Assembly: GCA_947175295.1 (NCBI GenBank)
Contig: CAMWMK010000023.1
Span: forward strand, 1-42,785
Direction of reading: 5' to 3'
DNA: 42,785 nt
Source: an uncultured Porphyromonadaceae bacterium
Lineage (GTDB): Bacteria > Bacteroidota > Bacteroidia > Bacteroidales > Muribaculaceae
Part shown: piece after piece, positions 1-9,328 of the stretch
How positions within the stretch are numbered: position 1 is the stretch's first letter
How the letters are laid out: each line of letters begins with the position of its first letter
Notes under the pieces: model-generated
The model's database searches: none
What the model was told of the DNA's origin: nothing
Seen by the model: the letters and a program-made list of their open reading frames with translations, nothing else
Program-made: the position numbers and the translations under genes

Positions 1-86
1 CGGCTCATACCGGGCATTCCGCTTGCCTTGTGCTCGGTGCATTCAAGAATCACCTGCACGCGATTGCCTTTAGCTTTCTTTGCCAT
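1..86 (-). CDS. rpmG: 50S ribosomal protein L33 (partial)
   Basis: The reverse strand reads MAKKAKGNRVQVILECTEHK and continues to the window edge, the typical lysine-rich N-terminus of L33, a small protein of the large ribosomal subunit near the E site. Only the first 28 codons are inside the window. It follows rpmB by 15 bases, the usual rpmB-rpmG pairing of Bacteroidota, and is presumably co-transcribed from the promoter upstream of rpmB. Confidence 0.9.
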   Translation of the reverse strand, partial: MAKKAKGNRVQVILECTEHKASGMPGMS

Positions 87-101
87 AATTATTGAATGCT
101 T

Positions 102-365
102 TTAGAGTGAAAGGATCTGAATGTTCTTGAAGTCAAGATTGCCTTCTGCTTCAGCACGCTTGAGCGCTGCGTTGAGGCCGATCTTGTTGATGGTGCGGAG
201 AGCGCGGGCGCTGACGCGGAGCTCAATCCACATGTCCTGTTCTACCCAATAGAACTTCTTGGTGTGCAGGTTCACATTGAATCTGCGTTTGGTGCGGCGT
301 TTCGAGTGCGAAACGTTGTTGCCGACCGACGCTTTTTTGCCTGTAATCTGACAAGTCTTTGACAT
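102..365 (-). CDS. rpmB: 50S ribosomal protein L28
   Basis: The 87-residue product begins [20 protein letters not shown] and carries the conserved basic stretch [14 protein letters not shown] followed by the [16 protein letters not shown] region, which identifies L28 of the large ribosomal subunit. An upstream in-frame Met at 425 would add 20 residues ([12 protein letters not shown]...) that L28 proteins lack, so I place the start at 365. It is the first gene of a leftward ribosomal operon with rpmG and has a near-ideal promoter 126 bases upstream of its start. Confidence 0.93.
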   Translation of the reverse strand: MSKTCQITGKKASVGNNVSHSKRRTKRRFNVNLHTKKFYWVEQDMWIELRVSARALRTINKIGLNAALKRAEAEGNLDFKNIQILSL

Positions 366-490
366 GACTGATGTTTGTTTTTTACTTCTATAAAAATTTA
401 ACTTTCGGATTGAGGCGGCCATCACAGTCTCATATCACCGGGCGGTGCATCATTTTGCCCGGTTTTTAAGGATGTGCCACAAATCGAATG

Positions 491-522
491 CAAAGTTACT
501 AAAAAAATCTCTTTAATGCAAA
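491..522 (-). promoter_or_regulatory. Promoter for rpmB-rpmG
   Basis: On the reverse strand TAACTTTG (491-498) forms the -7 element and TTTG (519-522) the -33 element, with exactly 20 bases between them. This is the Bacteroidota primary sigma consensus. It leaves a 5' UTR of about 120 bases before L28. Confidence 0.8.
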
Positions 523-563
523 TATTTCGGCCATAAAATTTAGATTTAATTTGAAATTCTCAT

Positions 564-571
564 TATCTTTG
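564..571 (+). promoter_or_regulatory. Possible -7 element for the integrase gene
   Basis: TATCTTTG matches TAnnTTTG and sits 50 bases before the recombinase ATG. There is no clear TTTG 20 bases upstream (TTAG is found there), so the promoter is weak or factor-dependent if real. Confidence 0.4.
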
Positions 572-621
572 TTGGCTTTTTCACCCATCGCTTCGGCGGA
601 TTTGCATAAATTTATGAGTAT

Positions 622-1830
622 ATGGCAACGGTAAAGGTAAAATACAGGCCCTCTACTACGGTTGATAAAGAGGGGACTATCTATTATCAGGTGATCCATG
701 CCCGACGTCCAAGGCAGATCTCCACAGACTATCATGTCTTCCGCTCTGAATGGAATGATCAGCGGTCTACCGTCACGTGTGATCCCGGTAGCAACCGTGC
801 GGCTTTTATCTTGGCTGTTAAGGAGAGGATAAGGGCCGATCTGGAGCGTATAAGTCGCATTATTCAGCAATTAGAGCGCACTCGGCTCGAATATTCAAGT
901 GAGGACATTGTCACTGAATATGAGAGGCTACTGGAGGAAAACTCTATGTTCTCATTTATGGAAGGGATTATTGTAAAGCTCAAATACAACGGGAAGGTTC
1001 GTACCTCCGAAACATACAGGTCGGCCCTGAACAGCTTTAAAAAATACCGCGGCGGGGAGGATCTGCTGCTTGAGGGGCTTACGCGCGACATCATGGAGTC
1101 TTACGAATCATGGCTGCGCAACCGGGGAATTACGCCTAACACCATCTCTTTCTACATTCGCATTATCCGGGCTGTATACAACAGGGCGGTGGAGGAGGAG
1201 CTTACGGAAAACCATTATCCATTCCGTAAGGTATATACGGGAATAGAGAAGACCGTGAAGCGTGCTTTGCCGCTTACGGTGATTAAGAAGATTAGAAACA
1301 TGGATCTCGCCTTCAAGCCGGGGATGGACTACGCGCGCGATATGTTCATACTCAGTTTTATGCTGAGGGGTATGAGCTTCATCGATATGGCCTTTCTGAG
1401 GAAGAGCGACCTGAACAACGGCTATCTGACCTACCGACGGCGAAAGACTTCGCAGCTGATGACGATAGAGTGGACGCCCGACATGCAGGCTATCATTGAT
1501 AAGTATCCTGTCAACAACACTGAATTCCTTCTCCCCATCATTCGCAATCCCGACGCGGTGGCGATTTACGCATATAGGAATGTCGGATATCTGATCAATA
1601 GGCACCTTCGTGAGATAGCCATTAAGCTGAGGATTCCGATTCCGCTCACCATGTATGTGGCCCGGCATAGCTGGGCTTCCGCTGCGAAGGCTAAGGGTAT
1701 TCCCGTAAGCATCATCAGTGAGGGTATGGGGCATGACTCCGAACTGACCACTCAGATATATCTGGCAAGCCTTGACACCACTGTCGTTGACCGTGCCAAT
1801 GCGGTGCTTCTTAAGGAACTCAAGCGTTGA
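622..1830 (+). CDS. Tyrosine recombinase / site-specific integrase
   Basis: A 402-residue protein built like Bacteroidota phage/ICE integrases: an N-terminal arm-binding region (about 1-90), a SAM-like core-binding domain (about 105-205) and a C-terminal catalytic domain. Visible catalytic residues are R249 (MLRGMSF), K275, R348 in ARHSW, H371 in GMGH and the nucleophile Y380 in QIYLA. The first His of the HxxR box is Tyr (Y345), a replacement I associate with this group. It stands alone between rpmB and a cinA-like gene, with no relaxase, excisionase, tRNA or phage genes beside it. It may be a leftover of a lost element or a recombinase acting on a remote invertible site. The family is certain; the substrate is unknown. 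Confidence 0.9.
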   Translation: MATVKVKYRPSTTVDKEGTIYYQVIHARRPRQISTDYHVFRSEWNDQRSTVTCDPGSNRAAFILAVKERIRADLERISRIIQQLERTRLEYSSEDIVTEYERLLEENSMFSFMEGIIVKLKYNGKVRTSETYRSALNSFKKYRGGEDLLLEGLTRDIMESYESWLRNRGITPNTISFYIRIIRAVYNRAVEEELTENHYPFRKVYTGIEKTVKRALPLTVIKKIRNMDLAFKPGMDYARDMFILSFMLRGMSFIDMAFLRKSDLNNGYLTYRRRKTSQLMTIEWTPDMQAIIDKYPVNNTEFLLPIIRNPDAVAIYAYRNVGYLINRHLREIAIKLRIPIPLTMYVARHSWASAAKAKGIPVSIISEGMGHDSELTTQIYLASLDTTVVDRANAVLLKELKR

Positions 1831-1832
1831 GC

Positions 1833-2597
1833 CTATTCGTCGGCGAGGTCGTCTTCTTCCTCATATGTGTCTCGCAGCAGATTGATGAGCATCACCATTC
1901 CGTGGGCCGTAGCCTGTTCTATGACATCGTTGCGGCTTCCCTTGAAGTGACGGCACTCGCTGACGAGTTTGCTGCCGTATTTGGCTCCGATCCATACCGT
2001 GCCTACGGGTTTGTATTTCGTTCCGCCGTCAGGCCCCGCAATGCCTGATGTGGAGATGGCGCAGTCGCTTCTCATAAGGCGCGCTGCTCCGTCGGCCATG
2101 GCTTCGACCACTTCGCGGCTGACCGCGCCTTTCTGGTCTATGTATTTCTGAGGCACTCCCAGTATGTGGGTCTTGACATCGTTGGCATAGCTCACGATGC
2201 TGCCGAGGAAATATTCGCTGGAGCCCGGCTGCTGGGTGATTCTGTGGGCGATATTGCCCCCGGTGCAGCTTTCGGCGCAGGCCACCGTAAGTTCCCTTTC
2301 CTTGAGTAGGTCGCCGAGCACCTGCGCCAAAGTCTTGTCTTCGTCGGCTATTACGTCTTTGGTGAATATGTCGCGGAGGTTTTGGTGGAGGCGGTTCATC
2401 TGAAAACTCAATATCGCCACTCCTCCGTGCTGTCCGATGAGTGTGATCTTCGAGACAAGCAGCCCCGATTCGATCGCAAGCTTTATGTATTCCGGGAGAT
2501 GCTTCTCGAAATGCTTGAGGATTCCGGTCAGCTCGTCGCGGGTATAGCCGTAGACCACTATGTGGCGCTGTTCTGTATTGTTCTGGGCTTCGTTCAT
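1833..2597 (-). CDS. CinA-like protein lacking the MoCF domain (PncC-type amidase)
   Basis: The C-terminal part (about 95-254) is the CinA C-terminal/PncC domain, with ACAESCTGGNIAHRI, GSIVSYANDVK and STSGIAGPDGGT; this family deamidates nicotinamide mononucleotide in the pyridine nucleotide cycle. The N-terminal ~90 residues (YGYTRDEL, LPEYIKLAIESG, GGVAILSFQ) look like the small linker domain preceding the amidase domain in full CinA, while the large MoCF-like pyrophosphatase domain is missing. At 254 residues it lies between stand-alone PncC (~160) and full CinA (~415). It begins 21 bases after the end of tsaD on the same strand, so it is probably co-transcribed with it. Its stop is 3 bases from the integrase stop (convergent). 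Confidence 0.82.
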   Translation of the reverse strand: MNEAQNNTEQRHIVVYGYTRDELTGILKHFEKHLPEYIKLAIESGLLVSKITLIGQHGGVAILSFQMNRLHQNLRDIFTKDVIADEDKTLAQVLGDLLKERELTVACAESCTGGNIAHRITQQPGSSEYFLGSIVSYANDVKTHILGVPQKYIDQKGAVSREVVEAMADGAARLMRSDCAISTSGIAGPDGGTKYKPVGTVWIGAKYGSKLVSECRHFKGSRNDVIEQATAHGMVMLINLLRDTYEEEDDLADE

Positions 2598-2618
2598 AAT
2601 CTTCCAGTGTCCGGTTGG

Positions 2619-3635
2619 TTAAACTTCTACTTTGGAGTAAGGCGGCATGTCGAGGGAGCAGAAGTCTCCCGCCTGGTATTTGAAATATCCGGCTATTGCC
2701 ACCATGGCGGCGTTGTCGGTCGTAAAACTTCTTTTCGGGATCCATGCCTTGATGGAGTGTCGCCTGCAGAAATCCTCGATGGCGTTCCTCACTCCGGAAT
2801 TGGCCGACACTCCTCCGCCGATGGCGATGGCCTTCGCTTTTGTCTGCTTGGCGGCTTTGGCGAGCTTGTCGAGGAGTATGTCGATTATCGTCTTCTGGAG
2901 CGACGCGGCGAGATCGGCCTTGTGATGCTCCACGAAGTCGGGGTCGAGCTTCATGTTGTCGCGTATGGTGTATAGGAAGGAGGTTTTAAGCCCGCTGAAG
3001 GAATAGTCAAGGTCTGGGATATGGGGCTTTGCAAACTTGAAGGCCTCCGGATTTCCCTCTGTGGCGAGCCTGTCGATGTGCGGGCCTCCGGGGTAGGGGA
3101 GTCCCATCACTTTGGCGCATTTGTCAAATGCCTCGCCTGCCGCGTCGTCGATGGTGCTTCCGAGTATCTCCATGTCGAATGGCGAGCGCACAAGGATGAT
3201 CTGGGAGTTGCCTCCCGAAATCAGAAGGCACAGGAAAGGAAATTCCGGCACTTCCTGATCTTCAGTCTCTTTGATGAAATGGCTTAGTACGTGGCCGTGA
3301 AGATGGTTCACGTCTACTGTCGGTATGTCGAGGCCTATTGCCATGCCTTTGGCGAATGAAGTGCCTACGAGCAGCGAGCCCAGAAGGCCGGGGCCTCTGG
3401 TGAATGCGATTGCATCCAGGTCGGAAGCCGACACGCCAGCCTGGCGAAGCGCCTCGCTCACTACCGGCAGGATGTTTTGCTGGTGGGCCCTGCTTGCGAG
3501 TTCGGGGACAACCCCGCCGAACTGTTCATGTACTTTCTGGCTTGCTATGACATTGCTGCGGAGTATGCCATCGGTGATCACTGCCGCCGATGTGTCGTCG
3601 CAACTCGATTCTATTCCAAGTATGGTCGTGCTCAT
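2619..3635 (-). CDS. tsaD: tRNA N6-threonylcarbamoyladenosine synthase subunit TsaD
   Basis: This 338-residue protein starts MSTTILGIESSCDDTSAAVI, the signature of Kae1/TsaD, the ASKHA-fold enzyme that with TsaB and TsaE transfers threonylcarbamoyl to A37 of ANN-decoding tRNAs. The metal-binding histidines are H111 and H115 in HLHGH, and the glycine-rich nucleotide loops LISGGNSQI and IGGGVSANSG are present. Length is normal. It is the first gene of a two-gene leftward unit with the cinA-like gene and is divergent from tamB. Confidence 0.97.
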   Translation of the reverse strand: MSTTILGIESSCDDTSAAVITDGILRSNVIASQKVHEQFGGVVPELASRAHQQNILPVVSEALRQAGVSASDLDAIAFTRGPGLLGSLLVGTSFAKGMAIGLDIPTVDVNHLHGHVLSHFIKETEDQEVPEFPFLCLLISGGNSQIILVRSPFDMEILGSTIDDAAGEAFDKCAKVMGLPYPGGPHIDRLATEGNPEAFKFAKPHIPDLDYSFSGLKTSFLYTIRDNMKLDPDFVEHHKADLAASLQKTIIDILLDKLAKAAKQTKAKAIAIGGGVSANSGVRNAIEDFCRRHSIKAWIPKRSFTTDNAAMVAIAGYFKYQAGDFCSLDMPPYSKVEV

Positions 3636-3669
3636 TCTGTATTTATGTCCTTCTTTTCTGAGTGTAATG

Positions 3670-3701
3670 CAAAGTTAATATTATTTTTTGAAAGATGCAA
3701 A
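3670..3701 (-). promoter_or_regulatory. Promoter for tsaD
   Basis: Reverse-strand TAACTTTG at 3670-3677 and TTTG at 3698-3701, spaced 20 bases, 35 bases upstream of the tsaD start. Strong match to the Bacteroidota consensus. Confidence 0.75.
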
Positions 3702-3745
3702 TCTGTTTTTTCTTATTTCATAGGTGTGAAACCGTCTTTTTTTAT

Positions 3746-3753
3746 TAATTTTG
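3746..3753 (+). promoter_or_regulatory. Possible -7 element for tamB
   Basis: TAATTTTG lies 72 bases before the tamB ATG. No TTTG is found 20 bases upstream, so support is moderate. Confidence 0.4.
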
Positions 3754-3825
3754 TATTCTGTTGTGGACTTTCTGAGGTGTCCGGAGTCCGAATACAACCG
3801 CCGATAAACTTTTATGTAACTGTTA

Positions 3826-6800
3826 ATGAGCCTTTTGAAATCAGCATACCGTGTTTTCAGAAGCATAATCATGTCGTTGATTGTGCTTCTTGTGTTGGTT
3901 TATGCCGGGCTTTACGTGGTGTTGTCAGTGCCTTCGGTGCAGAAAAAGGTTAAGGATGTTGCCGGCAAGGAGCTTTCCGCCCTGTTGGGCGGAAAGCTGA
4001 CTATAGGCTCGCTCAGCGTCTACCCCTTCAGTGAGCTGGTGCTTTCCGACGTAGAACTGTCCTCTCCGGAAGGAGGGAAATGTGTAGGCATCCGGAAGGT
4101 GGCTGCCGGCATCGACCTATGGAGGCTTCTTTCCGACAGGCGTATAGTGCTCAACTATGCCGAGATCATAGGTCTCGACGCCTTGATTGTGCAGCCGGAG
4201 GAAGGAGCTCCGCTCAACATACAGTTTCTCATTGACGCTTTATCGCCTAAGGACCATGGCAAACCTCCTGCCTCATTCGATCTGAAGATCAGGAATGTTG
4301 TGGTGCGCGACTCAAAGGCCATGTTTTCCCGTCCTTGGATGGTGGATGCCGAAGGTCGTCCCCGGCAGATGTCGGATATCGCGTTGAGTCGTCTGAGGAT
4401 GGACCTCAGCATCCCTAAGTTAAGCAACGATCTTTTCCGTTTTGACGTAAGGAAGATTCAATTCGACCTCACTCCGGGCGTAAACGTCACCGATCTTTCC
4501 GCTGAGGTGTCGTTTCTGAAAGACCGGGCGGCCGGTGCCGGTCGACTGACGGTCAAAGACCTCAACCTGTCCCTCCCAAATACATCCCTTGCCGTAGGCG
4601 ACTTCGAACTTCAGCTTGATTCCATCATGAATTTCGATGCGGCACTCTCCGGGCGCATTACTCCTGCCGATTTCGCGGAGCTCGTGCCGCAGCTCGAAGT
4701 GTTGGACTCTCCATGGAATATCGGATTAGGGGCTTCCATGAGAGGAAATTCGGTTTCTGTATCGGAGTTTATTCTTGACCATCCTTCGACCGGATCGCAG
4801 GTCAATATCATAGGCGGTCTGAAGGATTTCCGCAGCAAAGACAGCATCGATGTAGGCATAAGCGCTCTTGACCTGAACCTGAACTCCCGCCTCATATCCG
4901 ATGTCTTGCCGCTGATACCCAGTGTGAGCGACAAGGTGAGGAATATGATCATGTCGTTGGGCAATACGTCTCTTCGGCTGGATGGAGGTCTGCATGCAGG
5001 AGGGGTTGCCGATGCCCGTGCGGAGGCTGTGACGGATATCGGAAGCTTGAAATTCAACGCGTCCGGAAGCGGTCTGTTTTCAGGCAGGCCGAAGGTGAAG
5101 CTTGATGCCGATGCGGAGGATTTGATGCTCGGCCGTTTGTTGGCGTCCGATGGATTCGGGAAAATGTCGTTTTCCCTCACTGCTGATGTGGTGGGTTTCG
5201 ACCGGAATGCAGAAGGAGAGATAAAGCTCGCTTCCGACGAAATCGAAATCATGGGAAATATTCTTCGTGGCGTCGATCTTGAGCTAAGCAAGGAAGACAA
5301 TGATGTAAGCCTCGCTTTCGACGCTACGTCTGGCGGGGCCAGGCTCAACCTTATAGGAAGTGCCCTCATTGCCGGCGCCGACACTAAAGTGATGGCTGAT
5401 GTGGATGTGGCTGATTTCAATCCGGCAGCCTTCGGAGTCAAGGGCAGGATGGCAGACTGCGACCTTTCGGCACGAATGAGCGCAAACTTGACGGGTGATA
5501 ATCCCGACAATATCACAGGCTATGTCGGTATGAACGATATCAGTATCGTAAGGCCTGACGGCAAGAGGCTCGGTATGTCGGAGTTTTCAGTTACTATAGA
5601 CACCGTTGCGTCTTCCGATGACGCACGGGGTAGGTTGAGGTCGGTCAGCCTTAACAGCGACTGGCTAAGCGCGAGGGCCTATGGGCATATCCTTCCCAGC
5701 TCTCTTGCAAGGGAGATGAAGGAGATGGTGGCTTCCGTATTCCCTACGCTCCTTCCTTCATCCGGCGCAATAGCCATCGACAAGCCCGCTCTAAATGATT
5801 TCTCTTTCGATATCAACATAAAGGGAGAGTCCGAGCCATATGTCTTCTTCAATGCGCCCGTAAGGCCGCTGACAGATATTCCGATCAGTGGGATGATAAA
5901 TGCTTCGGAGGGCAGGGCGACCATTTCCCTTACTACTCCGCATCTCCAGCAGGGGAAAAACAAACTGATCCGCGACGTTGTCCTGAGTGCCGATCTCAAT
6001 TCATTCCTCGGTATGGCAAAGGTGAACGCCGGACTGATTTTCCCGGCTAAAAAAGGAGATGCCGAACTCGTAGCCGATATCTTTGCGGTCCAGGATAGGG
6101 TGAACCTGAACCTCGGCATAAATCCTACCATTCAGAGTTCCGTAAAGGGTAGTGTCGCTATGGCGGCGACATTTTCCCGCCGTCCGGATCCGTTTAAGAC
6201 TGTAGGCCCTGTCGGCATAGGCCTGGAGGTGTTGCCTTCGACCGTAGTCGTCAACGACAAGGCGTGGACTATCGCCAACGGCAATATCGACTATAGCGGT
6301 AAATGTATATCCATAAGCAATTTCCTCGTCAGTCATGACGACCAGTATGTCAGGATAGCCGGAGTGGCATCAGAGAGTCCTGACGATGTGGTCAAGGTCT
6401 CACTCAACGATATCGACCTTGAGTATATCTTCAATATCCTCAATATCAACTATGTCTCCTTCGGTGGCATGGCGACTGGAGAAGTGGTGGGAAGCCGGCT
6501 GCTTACCAAGGCTCCTGTGGCGAGGACACGGTTTCTTCGTGTGAAAGGACTGAGCTATAACGGAGCTGTGCTCGGCGATGGCGACCTGGCGTCGGAGTAT
6601 GACTCGTCGGCACAGAAAGTGGGGATCTATGCCGTGGTGCGCGACCCTATGACGCGTGCACGCCGGGCAAGCATCGACGGAGGCATTTGGGTGACGCGCG
6701 ACTCGCTGAGTTTCGGATTTGATGCCGACAAAATAAATGTGGGCATCATGAAGCCGTTTGTCTCTGCCTTCTGCTCCGACCTGTATGGGGCGGCCTCAGG

Positions 6801-8457
6801 CAAATGCAAGCTATACGGCACCTTCTCCGATATTGATTTGGTCGGTGCCCTAAAGGCGGATACCCTGAGCATGAAGCTTGATTTCACCAATACGTGGTAT
6901 CACGCCGGGGGCGACTCCGTATTCCTCCGCAAGGGAGTGATCGACATTCCTCCCCTGACGTTATACGACGATGACAGGCATTCCGCGGAATTCAGCGGAT
7001 GGCTGAAGCATACATATTTCCATGATCCGGTATTCAACTTCAAGCTGAAGGATGCTAAGTCCCTGCTCTGCTACGACACAAATGAGACTATGAATCCGCT
7101 GTGGTATGGCACCATCTACGGATCCGGACACGCGCAGATAGCAGGGCGTCCCGGTCTTATAGAGATCGATATGAATATGAAGACTGAGGAAGGGTCGAAA
7201 TTCTATTATATAATAAGCGATGCGGAAGACGTAGCTCAGTACTCGTTCCTGTCGTTTACCGACCGAAGGAAGGAAAGTCTTCAGACGCAGACCACCGACA
7301 GTGTTCCGGAATACCTTAAGAAATTCCACAGGCAGACGCAGGAGATGGAGGCGGGTTCGAGCAATGTAGTCCTTTCGCTGAAGGGCACCGTGACCAACGA
7401 CGCGCTTGTGACGCTCGTCATGGATCCTCGCGCAGGCGACAACATCACTGCCCGTGGTCAGGGCGCGCTTCAGATGGACTACAATATGGCCAGCAACGAC
7501 CTGCGTATGATCGGGACATATGTGCTTGATGAAGGTAACTATTACTTCACTCTTCAAGACATCATCATCAAGAACTTCAACATCAGGAAGGGGAGCATGA
7601 TAAAGTTTGACGGCGATCCGATGAAGGCCAATCTCGATATCGCGGCTACGTATAGGGTCAATACCAACCTGACGGATCTTGACAAGAGTTTCTCCACTGA
7701 CAAGGAACTCAACAGGACCAATGTGCCGGTAGACGCAGTGCTTCTGGTAGACGGACCGATGACCAATCCCGACATAACGTTTGATATCGAGCTCCCATCG
7801 CTTACATCCGATGTGGAGCGCAAGGTAAAGAGCATCGTGTCTACCAACGACATGATGAGCCGTCAGATCATCTATCTCCTTGCGCTCAACCGGTTCTATA
7901 CCCCGGAATATACGGATGGCAACAACAGCAGCGAATTGTCGGGAATGTCGAGTATGGCGTCGTCGACAATTTCCTCGCAGCTCAGCAATATCCTGAGCCA
8001 GATGACCGATAAGCTCAGCGTGGCGCCCTCGTTCCGGAGCGACAAGGGCGACTTCACGGATATGGAGTTCGATCTTGCCCTTTCGTCGAGGCTGCTCAAC
8101 AACCGCCTTCTCATAAACGGCAACTTCGGATACCGCGACGGAGAGACAAGCAACACCCAGTTTATCGGCGACTTCGATATCGAATACCTGCTGAATAAGA
8201 ACGGCAATCTGCGGTTGAAGGCCTACAACCATTTCAACGACCAGAACTACTATCTTCGTTCGGCACTTACCACTCAGGGTGTTGGCGTTGTCTTCAGGCG
8301 TGATTTCGACCGGCTGTTCGGAAGGAAGAGGAAAGAGGAAAAGACGGATGAGTCTGAAAAGGAGGAGACCGGGGAAAGGCCTGATTCGGTCTCTGAATCA
8401 TTACGGAAGGGGACGACAGTACTGAAGGAACTGCCTGACTCCATTAAGGAGAGATAA
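3826..8457 (+). CDS. tamB: TamB/DUF490 translocation and assembly module protein
   Basis: A 1543-residue AsmA/TamB-type protein. One N-terminal transmembrane helix (about 15-36, IIMSLIVLLVLVYAGLYVVL) anchors it in the inner membrane, followed by more than 1100 residues of beta-rich repeats expected to form a long groove across the periplasm. The C-terminal ~350 residues have TamB features (LKGTVTNDALVTLVMDPRAGDN, IKFDGDPMKANLDIAATYRV, then a predicted beta-rich end). The family is implicated in outer-membrane protein assembly and lipid transport between membranes. A short acidic/basic tail (about 1500-1543) is poorly conserved. A patatin lipase gene follows after 36 bases, which suggests a shared transcript and an envelope-lipid theme. 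Bacteroidota TamB is often near tsaD, as here. Confidence 0.92.
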   Translation: MSLLKSAYRVFRSIIMSLIVLLVLVYAGLYVVLSVPSVQKKVKDVAGKELSALLGGKLTIGSLSVYPFSELVLSDVELSSPEGGKCVGIRKVAAGIDLWRLLSDRRIVLNYAEIIGLDALIVQPEEGAPLNIQFLIDALSPKDHGKPPASFDLKIRNVVVRDSKAMFSRPWMVDAEGRPRQMSDIALSRLRMDLSIPKLSNDLFRFDVRKIQFDLTPGVNVTDLSAEVSFLKDRAAGAGRLTVKDLNLSLPNTSLAVGDFELQLDSIMNFDAALSGRITPADFAELVPQLEVLDSPWNIGLGASMRGNSVSVSEFILDHPSTGSQVNIIGGLKDFRSKDSIDVGISALDLNLNSRLISDVLPLIPSVSDKVRNMIMSLGNTSLRLDGGLHAGGVADARAEAVTDIGSLKFNASGSGLFSGRPKVKLDADAEDLMLGRLLASDGFGKMSFSLTADVVGFDRNAEGEIKLASDEIEIMGNILRGVDLELSKEDNDVSLAFDATSGGARLNLIGSALIAGADTKVMADVDVADFNPAAFGVKGRMADCDLSARMSANLTGDNPDNITGYVGMNDISIVRPDGKRLGMSEFSVTIDTVASSDDARGRLRSVSLNSDWLSARAYGHILPSSLAREMKEMVASVFPTLLPSSGAIAIDKPALNDFSFDINIKGESEPYVFFNAPVRPLTDIPISGMINASEGRATISLTTPHLQQGKNKLIRDVVLSADLNSFLGMAKVNAGLIFPAKKGDAELVADIFAVQDRVNLNLGINPTIQSSVKGSVAMAATFSRRPDPFKTVGPVGIGLEVLPSTVVVNDKAWTIANGNIDYSGKCISISNFLVSHDDQYVRIAGVASESPDDVVKVSLNDIDLEYIFNILNINYVSFGGMATGEVVGSRLLTKAPVARTRFLRVKGLSYNGAVLGDGDLASEYDSSAQKVGIYAVVRDPMTRARRASIDGGIWVTRDSLSFGFDADKINVGIMKPFVSAFCSDLYGAASGKCKLYGTFSDIDLVGALKADTLSMKLDFTNTWYHAGGDSVFLRKGVIDIPPLTLYDDDRHSAEFSGWLKHTYFHDPVFNFKLKDAKSLLCYDTNETMNPLWYGTIYGSGHAQIAGRPGLIEIDMNMKTEEGSKFYYIISDAEDVAQYSFLSFTDRRKESLQTQTTDSVPEYLKKFHRQTQEMEAGSSNVVLSLKGTVTNDALVTLVMDPRAGDNITARGQGALQMDYNMASNDLRMIGTYVLDEGNYYFTLQDIIIKNFNIRKGSMIKFDGDPMKANLDIAATYRVNTNLTDLDKSFSTDKELNRTNVPVDAVLLVDGPMTNPDITFDIELPSLTSDVERKVKSIVSTNDMMSRQIIYLLALNRFYTPEYTDGNNSSELSGMSSMASSTISSQLSNILSQMTDKLSVAPSFRSDKGDFTDMEFDLALSSRLLNNRLLINGNFGYRDGETSNTQFIGDFDIEYLLNKNGNLRLKAYNHFNDQNYYLRSALTTQGVGVVFRRDFDRLFGRKRKEEKTDESEKEETGERPDSVSESLRKGTTVLKELPDSIKER

Positions 8458-8493
8458 AAAAAGATTACTCATTTTATAATCAAGGTAAGGAAT

Positions 8494-9303
8494 ATGATTT
8501 GGAACATTGGAGAGATTCTTGAGAAGATCGGACTATCGAGCAATACCGTAGGCTATGCCTTCAGCGGTGGAGGAGCGAGAGGCTTCTCTCATATAGGTGT
8601 GCTGAAGGCATTGGAGCAATTCGGGATCAGTCCTAACGTGATGGCGGGGGTGTCTGCCGGCAGTGTGGCGGCCGTCATGTATGGGGCCGGACTGTCTCCT
8701 GACGACATGCTCCACTGCTTTGAGGATTTCTCAAGAATCCGGGAGTTTGTCACATGGAAAGTTCCCGGCAACTCACTGATGAAGATAGATAAATTCGGTA
8801 AACTGATAGAATCATGGCTTCCGGTGAGAAACCTCGAGGATCTGAAGATTCCTACTATTGTATGCGCTACCGACTTTCAGCATTGTAAGTCGATAGGGTG
8901 GGCGAGAGGCGAGATAGTGCCGAGGGTCTTGGCGTCATGCTCGATTCCCATTGTGTTCGAACCGGTTAAGATTAATGGCGGAGTATATGTCGACGGAGGA
9001 GTGCTTCGCAATCTGCCGGCATGGGCGGTAAGGAAATACTGCACTACGCTCTATGGCATAAACTGCTCTCCATTCCATAATATATGGAAAGACCCCACAA
9101 AGCATAACCTCGTGGAAATAGCCCTGCGGAGCTATCATCTTATGTCGAAGTCGAATATGGTCAACGATGCTAAGATGTGCGACATCCTGATCAATCTGCG
9201 CGGAGCCCATGCCATAGGGACATTCGATGTGGCTAAGCTCCATCAGATAGTGGAGCTCGGCTATTCTACCGCGAGCCGTATCCTTGAGAAGAAACTTAAA
9301 TAA
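8494..9303 (+). CDS. Patatin-like phospholipase
   Basis: The 269-residue protein has the full patatin catalytic set: the oxyanion loop SGGGARGF (24-31), the nucleophile elbow GVSAG with Ser54, and the dyad Asp167 in VDGG. The family hydrolyses acyl chains from phospholipids or related lipids. I see no signal peptide and no C-terminal barrel, so it looks like a cytoplasmic or peripheral enzyme, not an autotransporter lipase. It lies 36 bases after tamB and 25 bases before the amylase gene, so the three may form one transcript. The natural substrate cannot be read from the sequence. Confidence 0.92.
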   Translation: MIWNIGEILEKIGLSSNTVGYAFSGGGARGFSHIGVLKALEQFGISPNVMAGVSAGSVAAVMYGAGLSPDDMLHCFEDFSRIREFVTWKVPGNSLMKIDKFGKLIESWLPVRNLEDLKIPTIVCATDFQHCKSIGWARGEIVPRVLASCSIPIVFEPVKINGGVYVDGGVLRNLPAWAVRKYCTTLYGINCSPFHNIWKDPTKHNLVEIALRSYHLMSKSNMVNDAKMCDILINLRGAHAIGTFDVAKLHQIVELGYSTASRILEKKLK

Positions 9304-9328
9304 CACGATCATAAGACAACTATAAGAT

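Noticed and set aside
366..425. Longer L28 start at 425
   Set aside because: L28 proteins begin MSKxCxITGK; the extra 20 residues have no counterpart.
6961..8232. A 423-codon bottom-strand open frame inside tamB
   Set aside because: Low-complexity antisense translation with no motif; tamB on the top strand is clearly real.
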